A stretch of DNA of 64,000 bases, taken from positions 2,666,001-2,730,000 of the forward strand of contig NZ_LT629784.1 in NCBI RefSeq assembly GCF_900105595.1, in the 5' to 3' direction. Positions 15,661 to 24,114 of the stretch are shown here, in pieces. This DNA comes from Stappia sp. ES.058. Lineage in GTDB: Bacteria; Pseudomonadota; Alphaproteobacteria; Rhizobiales; Stappiaceae. The translations under genes and the position numbers were made by a program. Within the stretch, counting starts at the first letter, position 1. Every line of letters begins with the position of its first letter. The notes below the pieces were generated by a model. The model saw only the letters and a list, made by a program, of their open reading frames with translations. It searched no databases and was not told the DNA's origin.

Positions 15661-18600
15661 CTGCGACAGAGCCGGCGCGGGGTCCGTTTCGCGCTCTGTC
15701 GTGTCACGGGAGCCGGTGGTGACTGCGTCTTGCGCACCGGCACTGCCGGATGCCTCCGCGTCGCTCTTGTCGAGCCGCCGGCGGAACCACAGCGCATAAA
15801 GCGCCGGCAGGAACACAAGAGTGAGAACGGTCGCCACTGTCAGTCCGCCGATCATGGCGATCGCCATCGGTCCCCAGAAGATGTTGGACGTCAGCGGGAT
15901 GAACGCGAGCACGGCGGCCAGCGCGGTCAGGATGACCGGGCGCGCCCGGCGCACGGTCGATTCCACGATGGCCTGGCGCATGGTTGCTCCACCCGCCAGG
16001 TCGTGCTCGATCTGGTCGGCGAGGATCAGCGTGTTGCGCATCACCATTCCGCCCAGCGCGATCACGCCGAGGATCGCGACGAAGCCGAAGGGCGCATCGG
16101 CGATCAAGAGGGCCGCGACCGCACCGACAAGGCCCAGCGGGAAGGTCAGGAAGACGATCACCATTTTGGAAAAGGACTGCATCTGCAGCATGATCAGCAC
16201 GGCCATCGCCAGCAGCATCACCGGAAACACCTTGGCAAGTGCTGCGTTGGCCTTGGCCGATTCCTCGGCCGCACCGCCGGCGTCGATCCGGTAGCCGGGC
16301 GCCAGCCCCGCCTCGATCTCCCTCATCTTCGGCAGGAGCGCGGCCGTGACATCGGGTGCCTGCACGCCGGGCACGATGTCGGCGCGCACAGTCAGCACGG
16401 TCTCGCGGTTGCGGCGCCACAGGATCGGCTCTTCGGACACATATTCGATGCGCGCGACCTGCGACACGGGCACCGCGCGACCGTCGCGCACGTTCAGGAC
16501 CAGATCGCCGATGTCGCCGAGCTCGGCCCGCTCGCTCTCCGACGCCCGCACGACAACGCCAACCGCATGCCGGCCATCGCGCAGGCTGGTGACCTGAACG
16601 CCCGACAGCAGCGCCTGCAACGATTGCGCGATCTCCTGTGTCGACAATCCGAGCGCACGGGCGCGTTCCTGATCGACCTCGAGCCTGACCGTCTTGACCT
16701 TCTCGCCCCATTGCAGCTCGGTGTTGCGTGTGTCCGCGTTGGCGCGCATCGCATCGCGCACCCGCGCCGCGATCGCGCGCACCTCTTCACGGTCCTGACC
16801 GACGACGCGAAACTGCACCGGAAAGCCGACCGGCGGCCCGAGTTCAAGCTTGTTGGCCCGCCCGCGCACGGAGCTTTCGGACGCCTCGAAGCGCGCCGTC
16901 AACTCCTTGACCAGACGCCCGGTGTGCTCCCCGCCCTTCGACTGGACAAGGATCAGCGCGTAACTGGGATTGGGAAGCGCCGGATTGTAGGCCAGGAAAA
17001 AGCGCGGTGCACCGGCGCCGATATAGGTGGTGAAATAGTCGACATCGGGGCTCTTTGCGAGCAGTGCCTCAAGCTCGCGTGCGGCGCGTTCGGTCGCGGC
17101 GAAGGACGCCCCTTCCGGGCCCTTGAGTTCGACGAGAACCTCGGGCCGCGAGGAATTGGGAAAGAACTGCTTCTTGACGAACCCCATACCGTAGCCGGCG
17201 GTGACGAGCAGGGCGAAGGTCACCAGCACCACGGGGACGCGAAAGCGCACGGCCGCATTGACCATGGTGCGCATGCGATTGTAGCCGCGGGTCTGGTAGA
17301 TCGCGTCCTCGTTGACGTCGCCGCGCGCCGCCGCGTGGCGTTCCAGCGATTTTGGCAGGAGCTTGAGGCCGAGATAGGGCGTGAAGATCACCGCGACGAA
17401 CCACGAGATGATCAGTGCAGCCGTCACCACCCAGAAGATCCCGCCGGCATATTCGCCGGCCGACGACTGGGCGAAGCCGACAGGAAGAAATCCGGCCGCC
17501 GTGACAAGCGTGCCCGTCAACATCGGAAAGGCGGTTGATTCCCACGCGAAGGTCGCAGCGCGAAACCGGTCCCAGCCCTGCTCGATCTTCACCACCATCA
17601 TCTCGATGGCGATGATCGCATCATCCACCAAAAGCCCCAGCGACAGGATCAGCGCACCAAGCGAGATGCGCTCCAGGTCGATCCCCATCAGGAGCATGAC
17701 GACGAAGGTTCCAGCCAGCGTCAGCGGCACCGACAGGGCCACGATCACGCCGGTGCGAAATCCGAGCGACAGGAATGAAACGATCAGCACGATCGAGATC
17801 GCGGCGACGAACTTCAGCAGGAACTGGCCAATCGCGCCTTCCACCACTTCCGGCTGATTGGAGACCTGGTGCAATTCCGCACCGACCGGCAGACGCACGC
17901 GGATCTCTTTCGCCTTGGCCGCGAGCCGCTCGCCGAGGTCAAGCACGTTGCCGCCGTCGGCCATGGCGATGCCGAGCATGATGGCATCCTGCCCATTGTA
18001 GCGGGCGAGATAGCTTTGCGGATCGGCTATGCCCCGGCGCACGGTGGCGATGTCGCCCAGCCGAAAGATCTCCTCCCCCGCTCTCACCGGCACGGCGGCC
18101 ACGGCGCGCACGCCACCAAGGCTGCCGCTGACACGCACCTGCACGGTCTCGCTCGGCGTGTCGACCGACCCGGACGGCACCACGGCGTTCTGGGCCGCCA
18201 GGGCATCAAAGATCGCGGAGGCAGGAATGCCGAGGGTTGCTAGCTTGGCGTAGGAAATCTCGACGAAGATCTTCTGGTCCTGCTCGCCGAAGAGCTGGAC
18301 CTTCTCCACCCCCGGAACCGACAGGAAGCTCTGGCGCGCCATTTCCGCAAGGTCGGAGACCTCCGTCCAGGTCGCATCCGGCGCGGTCAGGGCATGGACC
18401 TGAACGTAGACGTCGGAATATTCGTCATTGAAGGACGGGCCGAGCACGTCCGGCGGCAGGTCGCCGCGGATGTCGCCAACCTTCTTGCGCACCTGGTACC
18501 AGAGACCCTCGACGTCTTTCGGCGGTGTGGTGTCGGCGAGCACGACCTGCGTCGCCATGAAGCCGGGGCGCGTGTAGGTCTCCAGCCGGCTGAGATGGGG

Positions 18601-18831
18601 CAGCGTCTGCAACCGCGTCTCGATCCGGTCGGCGACCTGCTCCTGTATCTCGACAGCACTTGCGCCCGGCCAGGCGGCGGTGACCACCATCACCTTGACC
18701 GTAAAGGCGGGGTCCTCGTTGCGTCCGAGATTTCCATAGGCCCAGATACCGGCGGCGGCGGTCACAAGAATGAAGAAAAGCACCAGTGTCTGATGCCGCA
18801 GCGCCACGGCCGACAGGTTGAAGCGGCTCAT
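15649..18831 (-). CDS. RND efflux pump permease subunit
   Basis: Inner-membrane resistance-nodulation-division transporter of 1060 residues, the usual length of AcrB/MexB-type pumps, exporting substrates from the periplasm or membrane by proton antiport. Twelve helices are arranged as one, a large periplasmic loop, five, then a repeat. The segment LGLLVDDAIIAIEMMVVKIE in helix 4 holds the paired Asp residues of proton relay. The group resembles the smaller AcrB-like pumps paired with lipoprotein adaptors in alphaproteobacteria. Its ATG overlaps the adaptor's TGA by 4 bases. Substrates are unknown; no outer-membrane channel gene lies beside it. Confidence 0.93.
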   Translation of the reverse strand: MSRFNLSAVALRHQTLVLFFILVTAAAGIWAYGNLGRNEDPAFTVKVMVVTAAWPGASAVEIQEQVADRIETRLQTLPHLSRLETYTRPGFMATQVVLADTTPPKDVEGLWYQVRKKVGDIRGDLPPDVLGPSFNDEYSDVYVQVHALTAPDATWTEVSDLAEMARQSFLSVPGVEKVQLFGEQDQKIFVEISYAKLATLGIPASAIFDALAAQNAVVPSGSVDTPSETVQVRVSGSLGGVRAVAAVPVRAGEEIFRLGDIATVRRGIADPQSYLARYNGQDAIMLGIAMADGGNVLDLGERLAAKAKEIRVRLPVGAELHQVSNQPEVVEGAIGQFLLKFVAAISIVLIVSFLSLGFRTGVIVALSVPLTLAGTFVVMLLMGIDLERISLGALILSLGLLVDDAIIAIEMMVVKIEQGWDRFRAATFAWESTAFPMLTGTLVTAAGFLPVGFAQSSAGEYAGGIFWVVTAALIISWFVAVIFTPYLGLKLLPKSLERHAAARGDVNEDAIYQTRGYNRMRTMVNAAVRFRVPVVLVTFALLVTAGYGMGFVKKQFFPNSSRPEVLVELKGPEGASFAATERAARELEALLAKSPDVDYFTTYIGAGAPRFFLAYNPALPNPSYALILVQSKGGEHTGRLVKELTARFEASESSVRGRANKLELGPPVGFPVQFRVVGQDREEVRAIAARVRDAMRANADTRNTELQWGEKVKTVRLEVDQERARALGLSTQEIAQSLQALLSGVQVTSLRDGRHAVGVVVRASESERAELGDIGDLVLNVRDGRAVPVSQVARIEYVSEEPILWRRNRETVLTVRADIVPGVQAPDVTAALLPKMREIEAGLAPGYRIDAGGAAEESAKANAALAKVFPVMLLAMAVLIMLQMQSFSKMVIVFLTFPLGLVGAVAALLIADAPFGFVAILGVIALGGMVMRNTLILADQIEHDLAGGATMRQAIVESTVRRARPVILTALAAVLAFIPLTSNIFWGPMAIAMIGGLTVATVLTLVFLPALYALWFRRRLDKSDAEASGSAGAQDAVTTGSRDTTERETDPAPALSQAAE

Positions 18832-19979
18832 TGCAAGGCTCCGACCAGCACCGGATCGGCTGGCGCACGCTCGACCACGCGCACCTCGAGATCGGCGTCA
18901 AGGCGGTGGACCCCCATGCTGACCACGGTCACGCCCGGCTCCAGAGCCCCGTCGACGATTGCGCGCGCCGCCTCGATGCGCAGGACCTCGACGGCGACCG
19001 CCTTCACGCGACTGTCGCCGGGAGCGGCACGCCAGACGAAGGCGTCCTCGCCACGATACCACACGGCGGATAGGGGAACGGCGACACCCCTCGCCGGGCC
19101 CGACGGATCGAGATGAACCGTCGCGGTCATGCCAAGCCGGGCCAGACCGCTCGGGTCCTCAAGCTCGAAGCGCGCGGTGAAGGTACGCGCCGCCTGGTCC
19201 GCCTGCGGCGACAATTCGCGCAACCGGGCGGAGAAGGTCTTTCCAGGCAGCGCCCAGAGCGTGACGTGCGCCTCGGCCTGCGCGATCGCGGCGACATGGG
19301 CCTCCGGCACGGCGACTTCGGCCTCGCGACCGCGCGCGGCCGCGATCCTGACCACCGGCTGGCCGAGTGCGACAACCTCGCCAGGCTCGGCGAGAACGGC
19401 GGTCACGACACCAGCGACATCCGCGCGAAGAACGGTGTAGGCGCGCTGGTTTTCCGCAAGCAGCCGGCGCTCGCCGGCAGCCTTCAGCGCCTCGGCGGCG
19501 GCATCGGCCGCAGCCTGCGCGGCGTCGAGCGAGGCCTGGCTGACATGCCCTTTCGCCTTGAGCGTCTCGATACGTGCAAGCGCATCGGCTGTGCGTTTGG
19601 CCTCCGCGCGCGCGGCCCGCTCCTGAGCCTCTTCCGCGTGGAGAGCTGCATCGAAATCCGTCGCGTCGAGGCGCGCGACCAGGTCACCCGCCTCGACGCG
19701 GTCGCCGATATCGACACCACGGCGAGAGAGCTTTCCGCCGACGCGAAAGGCAACGGGCGCATCGCTACGCGCCCGGATCGTACCCGAATAGGACAAGCCG
19801 CTGCCGCGCGCCTTTCCCACCTTTTCGACCCAGACGGTTGGCGGTGACACCTCCTGAGCATCGGACCCGGACTCCGGCTGGCAGCCGGCGACAACGAGCC
19901 CGAGCAGAGCTACCGAAAAGATCGCTCGAACAGCAGAGCGAACGGAGGCGGCGCAAAGACCGGAGGCGTTTCGATGCAT
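18828..19979 (-). CDS. RND efflux periplasmic adaptor lipoprotein
   Basis: Membrane-fusion adaptor of 383 residues linking the RND permease to an outer-membrane channel. The N-terminus has a lipoprotein signal with lipobox VAGC (Cys about 33). Next come a barrel-sandwich part with the biotinyl-lipoyl-like half VGGKLSRRGVDIGDRVEAGD, an Ala-rich coiled-coil hairpin (about 110-190), and the beta-barrel. It is first in the efflux operon; a candidate promoter and inverted repeats lie upstream, and a divergent TetR gene follows. Confidence 0.92.
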   Translation of the reverse strand: MHRNASGLCAASVRSAVRAIFSVALLGLVVAGCQPESGSDAQEVSPPTVWVEKVGKARGSGLSYSGTIRARSDAPVAFRVGGKLSRRGVDIGDRVEAGDLVARLDATDFDAALHAEEAQERAARAEAKRTADALARIETLKAKGHVSQASLDAAQAAADAAAEALKAAGERRLLAENQRAYTVLRADVAGVVTAVLAEPGEVVALGQPVVRIAAARGREAEVAVPEAHVAAIAQAEAHVTLWALPGKTFSARLRELSPQADQAARTFTARFELEDPSGLARLGMTATVHLDPSGPARGVAVPLSAVWYRGEDAFVWRAAPGDSRVKAVAVEVLRIEAARAIVDGALEPGVTVVSMGVHRLDADLEVRVVERAPADPVLVGALQ

Positions 19980-20092
19980 CGTGCTGCTCCTGTGACGACC
20001 GACCCGACAGCGGGCGGACAGCTGCGCCTGGCGCGAATGGACCGGCCTGGGCCGGAAAACGATGGGCGAAGCCCCCGATACCTAGCGTCAAC

Positions 20093-20126
20093 TGATATGA
20101 CCATGAAATGATGATTGTCAACAATC
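20093..20126 (-). promoter_or_regulatory. Candidate efflux promoter with operator over the -35 box
   Basis: On the minus strand, TTGACA (plus 20116-20121) is followed after 17 bases by ATATCA (plus 20093-20098), an acceptable -10. The -35 box lies inside the perfect inverted repeat GATTGT-CA-ACAATC at 20113-20126. A hexamer GTCAAC occurs at 20087 and again at 20117, exactly 30 bases apart. A repressor bound here would block RNA polymerase; the divergent TetR protein is the natural candidate. Confidence 0.5.
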
Positions 20127-20191
20127 GTCAGATAATATATATCAGTCGTCAGCCATTGACGCGCTTGCTGACCCCGCCCATTTTCATCAAG

Positions 20192-20206
20192 CGGTGACGG
20201 TCACCG
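20192..20206. repeat. Inverted repeat CGGTGAC-G-GTCACCG
   Basis: Perfect 7-bp arms around one base, midway between the efflux adaptor and the TetR gene. It may be an additional operator, or chance in GC-rich sequence. Confidence 0.4.
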
Positions 20207-20303
20207 AAGGTTTCGCCATCCTGGACGTGGCTCATCGCCCGCCCGGCGGTCGACTGGCCGTTGGCGGAGCTGATTGTGGCAGCGAGACCTGCAGATAGGA
20301 TCT

Positions 20304-20330
20304 ACACTCAGCGTCGCATACACTGAGTGT
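20304..20330. promoter_or_regulatory. Candidate TetR operator next to its own start codon
   Basis: Perfect 8-bp arms ACACTCAG (20304-20311) and CTGAGTGT (20323-20330) with an 11-base spacer. The right arm is also part of the near-palindrome ACACTGAGTGT. It ends one base before the first possible ATG of the TetR gene (20332), the usual layout for autorepression. Confidence 0.55.
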
Positions 20331-20331
20331 C

Positions 20332-21063
20332 ATGGCAGAAGGATCGGGACCAACGCACATGACGGACATGCTGGACACGACGAGATCCGACAGCCCGCAG
20401 GCTGCCACCCGTGACGGCGCCGCAAGCACGGCTGCGCATGAGACACGCCAGCGCATTGTCGAGACCGCCAACAAGCTCTTCCACGTCTACGGCTACCAGA
20501 AGACGACCGTCGCCGACATCGCCCGCGAACTCGGCATGTCGCCGGCCAACGTCTACCGGTTCTTCGCCTCCAAGGCGGAACTCACCAAAGCAGTAACCGG
20601 ACTGGTGACGGCCGATCTTCGCTCCGTAATGGTGATGGAGCCATCGACGAAAATGCAAGGCAGCTGCGAGCGGCTGCGCGAGATGGTGCGCCGGCATTTT
20701 CATCACATGCGCGAGCGCTACGCCGACAATCGCAAGATCCACGATCTCCTCGAAGCGGCGATGGAGGAAGCGTGGGACGAGATCGAGACCCACAAGGCCC
20801 GGATGCGCAGCGCCTTTGCGGATGTGATCCGCGACGGAATTTCAACGGGCGAATTTCCGGAGCAGGACGTGGAAACGTCGGCGATGCTGTTCCAGCATTC
20901 GCTGATCATGTTCTTTCATCCGGCGCTGGTCGCGCAGACCTGCCGCTGCTTTGCGGAAGGTCAGCAGGACCATCTGTTCGAGCCGATGGTGGATTTCGCC
21001 CTCGCCGCCTTGCGCGATGGCCGGTTTCGCGAGCTCCCTCAGGAACTCAAGCAAACGGTCTGA
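20332..21063 (+). CDS. TetR/AcrR-family repressor, probably of the efflux operon
   Basis: TetR-type regulator of up to 243 residues. The helix-turn-helix (about 40-85) contains KTTVADIARELGMSPANVYRFFASKAEL, and the rest is the ligand/dimer domain. It is transcribed away from the efflux adaptor gene across a shared control region, which suggests it represses the pump and itself until an inducer binds. The start is uncertain: ATG at 20332 directly abuts the candidate operator, while ATG at 20359 lies 15 bases after AAGGA. The N-terminal 35 residues are low complexity either way. Confidence 0.85.
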   Translation: MAEGSGPTHMTDMLDTTRSDSPQAATRDGAASTAAHETRQRIVETANKLFHVYGYQKTTVADIARELGMSPANVYRFFASKAELTKAVTGLVTADLRSVMVMEPSTKMQGSCERLREMVRRHFHHMRERYADNRKIHDLLEAAMEEAWDEIETHKARMRSAFADVIRDGISTGEFPEQDVETSAMLFQHSLIMFFHPALVAQTCRCFAEGQQDHLFEPMVDFALAALRDGRFRELPQELKQTV

Positions 21064-21117
21064 CCCGCAACGCGGTCCTCCGCCGGAACCGACCCGACCC
21101 CGCGCAGAAAACAGGCG

Positions 21118-22314
21118 TCAGGTTTCACGCCCTTCAAGAAACAGCCGTGTGGAGGCGGAACTCCAGGGCGCCAGCTTTTGCAGCGTGCGCGCGTAACTCT
21201 TGTAGATGTCGCGGTCGAGCCCGCCGGCATCGGCAAAACTCGCCACCACCTGCGCCGCGGTGTCGCGCAATGCCGCGAGGATTTCGGGCGGATAGGCGCG
21301 GACCTCGACCCCGTCCTCGGTCTTGAGCGCGTCGAAGGCCTGCGCATTGCGCCAGTCACTGCCGGCCATCGACTGAAGCGTCTCGGCCCGGCAGGCGGCG
21401 ATTACCACGGCCTTGAGGTCCTCGGCGAGCCCGTCGAAGGCAACGGAGTTGACCAGCATCTCATTGGCGCCATTGGGATCGTGAAATCCGGGCGCGTAAT
21501 AGAGTTTTGTAACCTCGGCGAAGCCAAGCGCCCGGTCGCTTGCCGGACCGAGAAACTCCGCGGCATCGATCAGCCCGCTGGACAGTGCCTGAACAAGTTC
21601 CGTCGGCGGGAGCGACATGGGCGTCGCCCCCAGCCGGCGCATGATCTCGCCGCCAAGACCCGGCATCCGGATCTTCAGGCCGTCGAGGTCTTCGAGGGTT
21701 TCGACCGGACGGGTGAACCAGCCCCCCATCTGGGCTCCGGTGTTGCCCGCCAGAAACGGCCGCACACCATAGGGCGCGTAAAGCTTGTCCCATAGCGCCT
21801 GACCGCCGGCCCGTTCAAGCCATGTGACATGCTCATGCGGCAGGAAGCCGAAGGGTACGGCGGTGAAGAACACCGCGGCCGGCATCTTCGCCTGCCAATA
21901 GGCCGATGCGGCGTGACCCATCTGGGCCGTCCCTGCAGACACCGTGTCGAAAATGCCGGAAGCAGCGACCAGTTCGCCGTCGGGAAACAGCCGGACGCGC
22001 ATACGCCCGCCACTCAACAAGGCGATGGCATCGCAAATGCGCTGCGCCGATTGCCCCGGCCCCTCCAGGTCCGCGGGCCAGGCGGTGGCCATTTTCCATT
22101 CGATTGTCGTTTGGGCAAGGGCCGGAGTGGCGAGCCCTGTGGCCGCGACTGCACCGGCGAACCCAAGCGCGGCGCGGCGGGACATTGCGCCGGCACTGGC
22201 GGAGCGGCCCGATGTAGGAGGCGAGGACACTGAGGACACGTCACCGAACGCGTGTCGGTCCATTCTGCCGTCGCCGCGCCGGCGCCGAGGCGGTTTCGCT
22301 CCCTGGGAGGTCAT
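21118..22314 (-). CDS. TRAP transporter substrate-binding protein, TakP/DctP-like
   Basis: Periplasmic solute-binding protein of 398 residues of the DctP/TakP class used by TRAP transporters for carboxylates and 2-oxoacids. A twin-arginine-like signal (SRRAALGFAGAV, cleavage near ATPALAQ) precedes the mature domain. The mature part has conserved segments such as GLKIRMPGLGGEIMRRLG, and a SSGLIDAAEFLGP pocket helix. A long N-terminal extension (about 43 residues) comes before the signal; the start at 22314 has a GGAACAGGA-like site, but 22185 would give a more normal signal peptide. No TRAP membrane subunits are nearby, so it is an orphan. Confidence 0.88.
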   Translation of the reverse strand: MTSQGAKPPRRRRGDGRMDRHAFGDVSSVSSPPTSGRSASAGAMSRRAALGFAGAVAATGLATPALAQTTIEWKMATAWPADLEGPGQSAQRICDAIALLSGGRMRVRLFPDGELVAASGIFDTVSAGTAQMGHAASAYWQAKMPAAVFFTAVPFGFLPHEHVTWLERAGGQALWDKLYAPYGVRPFLAGNTGAQMGGWFTRPVETLEDLDGLKIRMPGLGGEIMRRLGATPMSLPPTELVQALSSGLIDAAEFLGPASDRALGFAEVTKLYYAPGFHDPNGANEMLVNSVAFDGLAEDLKAVVIAACRAETLQSMAGSDWRNAQAFDALKTEDGVEVRAYPPEILAALRDTAAQVVASFADAGGLDRDIYKSYARTLQKLAPWSSASTRLFLEGRET

Positions 22315-22613
22315 CGATCCTGTTCCGTCACCCTATGATCCACCACCCTGCATGATACTCCGCCTTGCGCCGATTGCGGAAAACCGGCGCATCTGCGCCA
22401 CCGTCCTCGCAGGTTCGGGCATGGGCCGCAACTTCGCAAGGCCCGCTTCATTAAAATTTGCCCATGTTCGCCGGGGCATGGCCACCTTGTGGCAGGACAT
22501 GACCGCCCGCACGCAACACCCCTTGCTCCACTTGAGCGCTTCCGCTTCACTGTCGGGCGATTCACGCGCCTGCCGGCGCCAGCCCGCCTGCCAGCCCTGC
22601 TTGGGAGACCTCC

Positions 22614-22850
22614 ATGATTCCGTTCTTCGTGATGATCAAGTGCCACCTGGGAAAAGCCTATCAGGTTGCCAATGCAATCGCCGACGCAGAGATCGCCTCG
22701 GAAATCTACTCGACCGCCGGGGACTTCGATCTCATGGTGAAAATCTACGTCGACGACAGTGCCGACATTGGCCATTTCGTCAACGAAAAGGTCCATCCCT
22801 TCGACGGCATCCAGGACACCAAGACGATCATCACCTTCAAGGCATTCTGA
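22614..22850 (+). CDS. Stand-alone AsnC/Lrp ligand-binding (RAM) domain protein
   Basis: Small 78-residue protein that is just the alpha/beta ligand-binding domain of Lrp/AsnC regulators, without a helix-turn-helix. Typical elements are YSTAGDFDLMVKIYV and the closing strand TKTIITFKAF. Such proteins bind amino acids and oligomerise, and may tune full-length Lrp proteins. GGGAGACC precedes the ATG. It is a single gene between the TRAP binding protein and a convergent DMT exporter. Confidence 0.88.
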   Translation: MIPFFVMIKCHLGKAYQVANAIADAEIASEIYSTAGDFDLMVKIYVDDSADIGHFVNEKVHPFDGIQDTKTIITFKAF

Positions 22851-22872
22851 CGGGCGCCGCCAACCGGCTCCG

Positions 22873-23835
22873 TCAGACCTTGGAGGGCGTGACCGTCTGG
22901 CGTTCCTTCGACCGGTCGAGACCCAGCCGGCGCTCGCGGAAGATGACGAAGACGCCCGCGCCGATGACGATGATCGCACCGGCGATCACCTCGATGGTCG
23001 GAACCTCGGAAAACACCAGCCAGCCGACGATCACGGTCCAGATCATGGTGGTGTAGTCGAACGGCGCGATCGTCGAGGCATCGGCGAAACGGTAGCTCGT
23101 GGTCACCAGGATCTGGCCGATCCCGCCGAACAGGCCGATGCATACGAGCATCAGCGCGTCCGCGCCCGTCGGCATCGCCCAGCCGAAGGGCGCGCTTGCA
23201 AGCGACAGGAGCGCCATCACGCCGGTGAACCAGATCACGATGGTCGAGGTGCGCTCTGTGTTGGTCAGCCGACGCACGGTGATCATCGCCAGGGCCATCG
23301 CCACCGCAGCCGCGAAGGCCAGCATCGCGCCCTTGGTGGTGCCTTCGCTCGGCGCCGCCGCCCCCAGATGCGGCGACAGGATGATGAGAATGCCGAAAAA
23401 GCCGACCACGACCGCCGTCCAGCGATAGACCCGCACCTTCTCGCGCAGGATGACCGCCGCAAGCGCGACCGTGATCAGGGGCGCGGAAAAGCTGATCGCC
23501 GTCGCGTCGGGCAGCGGCAGAAGGGCAAGGGCGGCAAACCACATCGCCATGGCGGAGCCGCCGACCAGCGCCCGGCCGATATGGCCGAGCGGACGGCGCG
23601 TCTTCAAGACCGACGGCCCCTCCCCCTGCCACCAGACCATCACCAGAACCGGGATCAGGCCGAAAAAGCTGCGCGCGAACATCACCTCGCCCACCGGATA
23701 GCGGCTTTCAAGAAGCTTCACCAGTGCCACCATCCCGGTGAACAGAAGCGTGGCCGCGATCTTCAGCGAAATGCCGAGCCGCGGATTGTGGGCATTCAGA
23801 TCGGGAGGGGAGACGGCGGACGGGGAAGGAGGCAT
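22873..23835 (-). CDS. DMT-superfamily (EamA) transporter 1
   Basis: Ten-helix drug/metabolite transporter of 320 residues with two EamA repeats, the first around 25-160 (with the LPLPDATAISFSAPL segment) and the second around 170-300. Such proteins export amino acids or other small metabolites; the substrate cannot be read. It is related to a second DMT gene at 26823, which shares the LADATAISFSKTFF-type motif. It ends 22 bases from the convergent AsnC-domain gene. Confidence 0.88.
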   Translation of the reverse strand: MPPSPSAVSPPDLNAHNPRLGISLKIAATLLFTGMVALVKLLESRYPVGEVMFARSFFGLIPVLVMVWWQGEGPSVLKTRRPLGHIGRALVGGSAMAMWFAALALLPLPDATAISFSAPLITVALAAVILREKVRVYRWTAVVVGFFGILIILSPHLGAAAPSEGTTKGAMLAFAAAVAMALAMITVRRLTNTERTSTIVIWFTGVMALLSLASAPFGWAMPTGADALMLVCIGLFGGIGQILVTTSYRFADASTIAPFDYTTMIWTVIVGWLVFSEVPTIEVIAGAIIVIGAGVFVIFRERRLGLDRSKERQTVTPSKV

Positions 23836-24079
23836 TCAGAAAATTCCAGCTCACGACAATCGCGCGGTCCACGACCGAACCGACGGTTCGCAGGGGCGAA
23901 CGGAACAAAGGCTATCGATTTTATTTATAGTATCAATAGGCTTCGGTCCCGAACGGTCTCGACACGTCACCCCTGCGCCCCGCGCATGGCATGAAATGGC
24001 GCTGCAACCGCGTGAGACTGTATCAGCGCGACGGGGCGGCATCTTTACGGCGCACCGCCCTTGTGTCGCGATTTCGCTG

Positions 24080-24103
24080 TCGGGGCAGGGCGCCCTGCCC
24101 CGA
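24080..24103 (-). terminator. Perfect 24-base palindrome after the molybdenum hydroxylase gene
   Basis: A 24-base fully self-complementary sequence centred on GGGCGCCC lies 12 bases past the stop codon of the minus-strand molybdenum hydroxylase. The outer flanks ATTTCGCTG / GCGAAT extend the stem. There is no U-tract. It fits a factor-assisted terminator or a 3'-end stabiliser. Confidence 0.6.
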
Positions 24104-24114
24104 GCGAATCGTCA

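Larger units (their letters stand above)
19980..20331. other. Divergent control region efflux operon / TetR gene
   Basis: 352 bases between divergent starts. The part from 20085 to 20160 is strikingly AT-rich in this GC-rich window. It holds three inverted repeats (20113-20126, 20192-20206, 20304-20330) and a good minus-strand -35 box; the main ones are listed separately. No gene is seen. Confidence 0.7.

Noticed and set aside
15730..17538. A 602-codon plus-strand frame opposite the RND permease
   Set aside because: Antisense shadow of a gene with unmistakable RND motifs.
20124..20145. AT-rich stretch CAGATAATATATATCAG as a further palindrome
   Set aside because: The arms do not pair properly (TATCTG against TATCAG); better regarded as part of an AT-rich promoter area.
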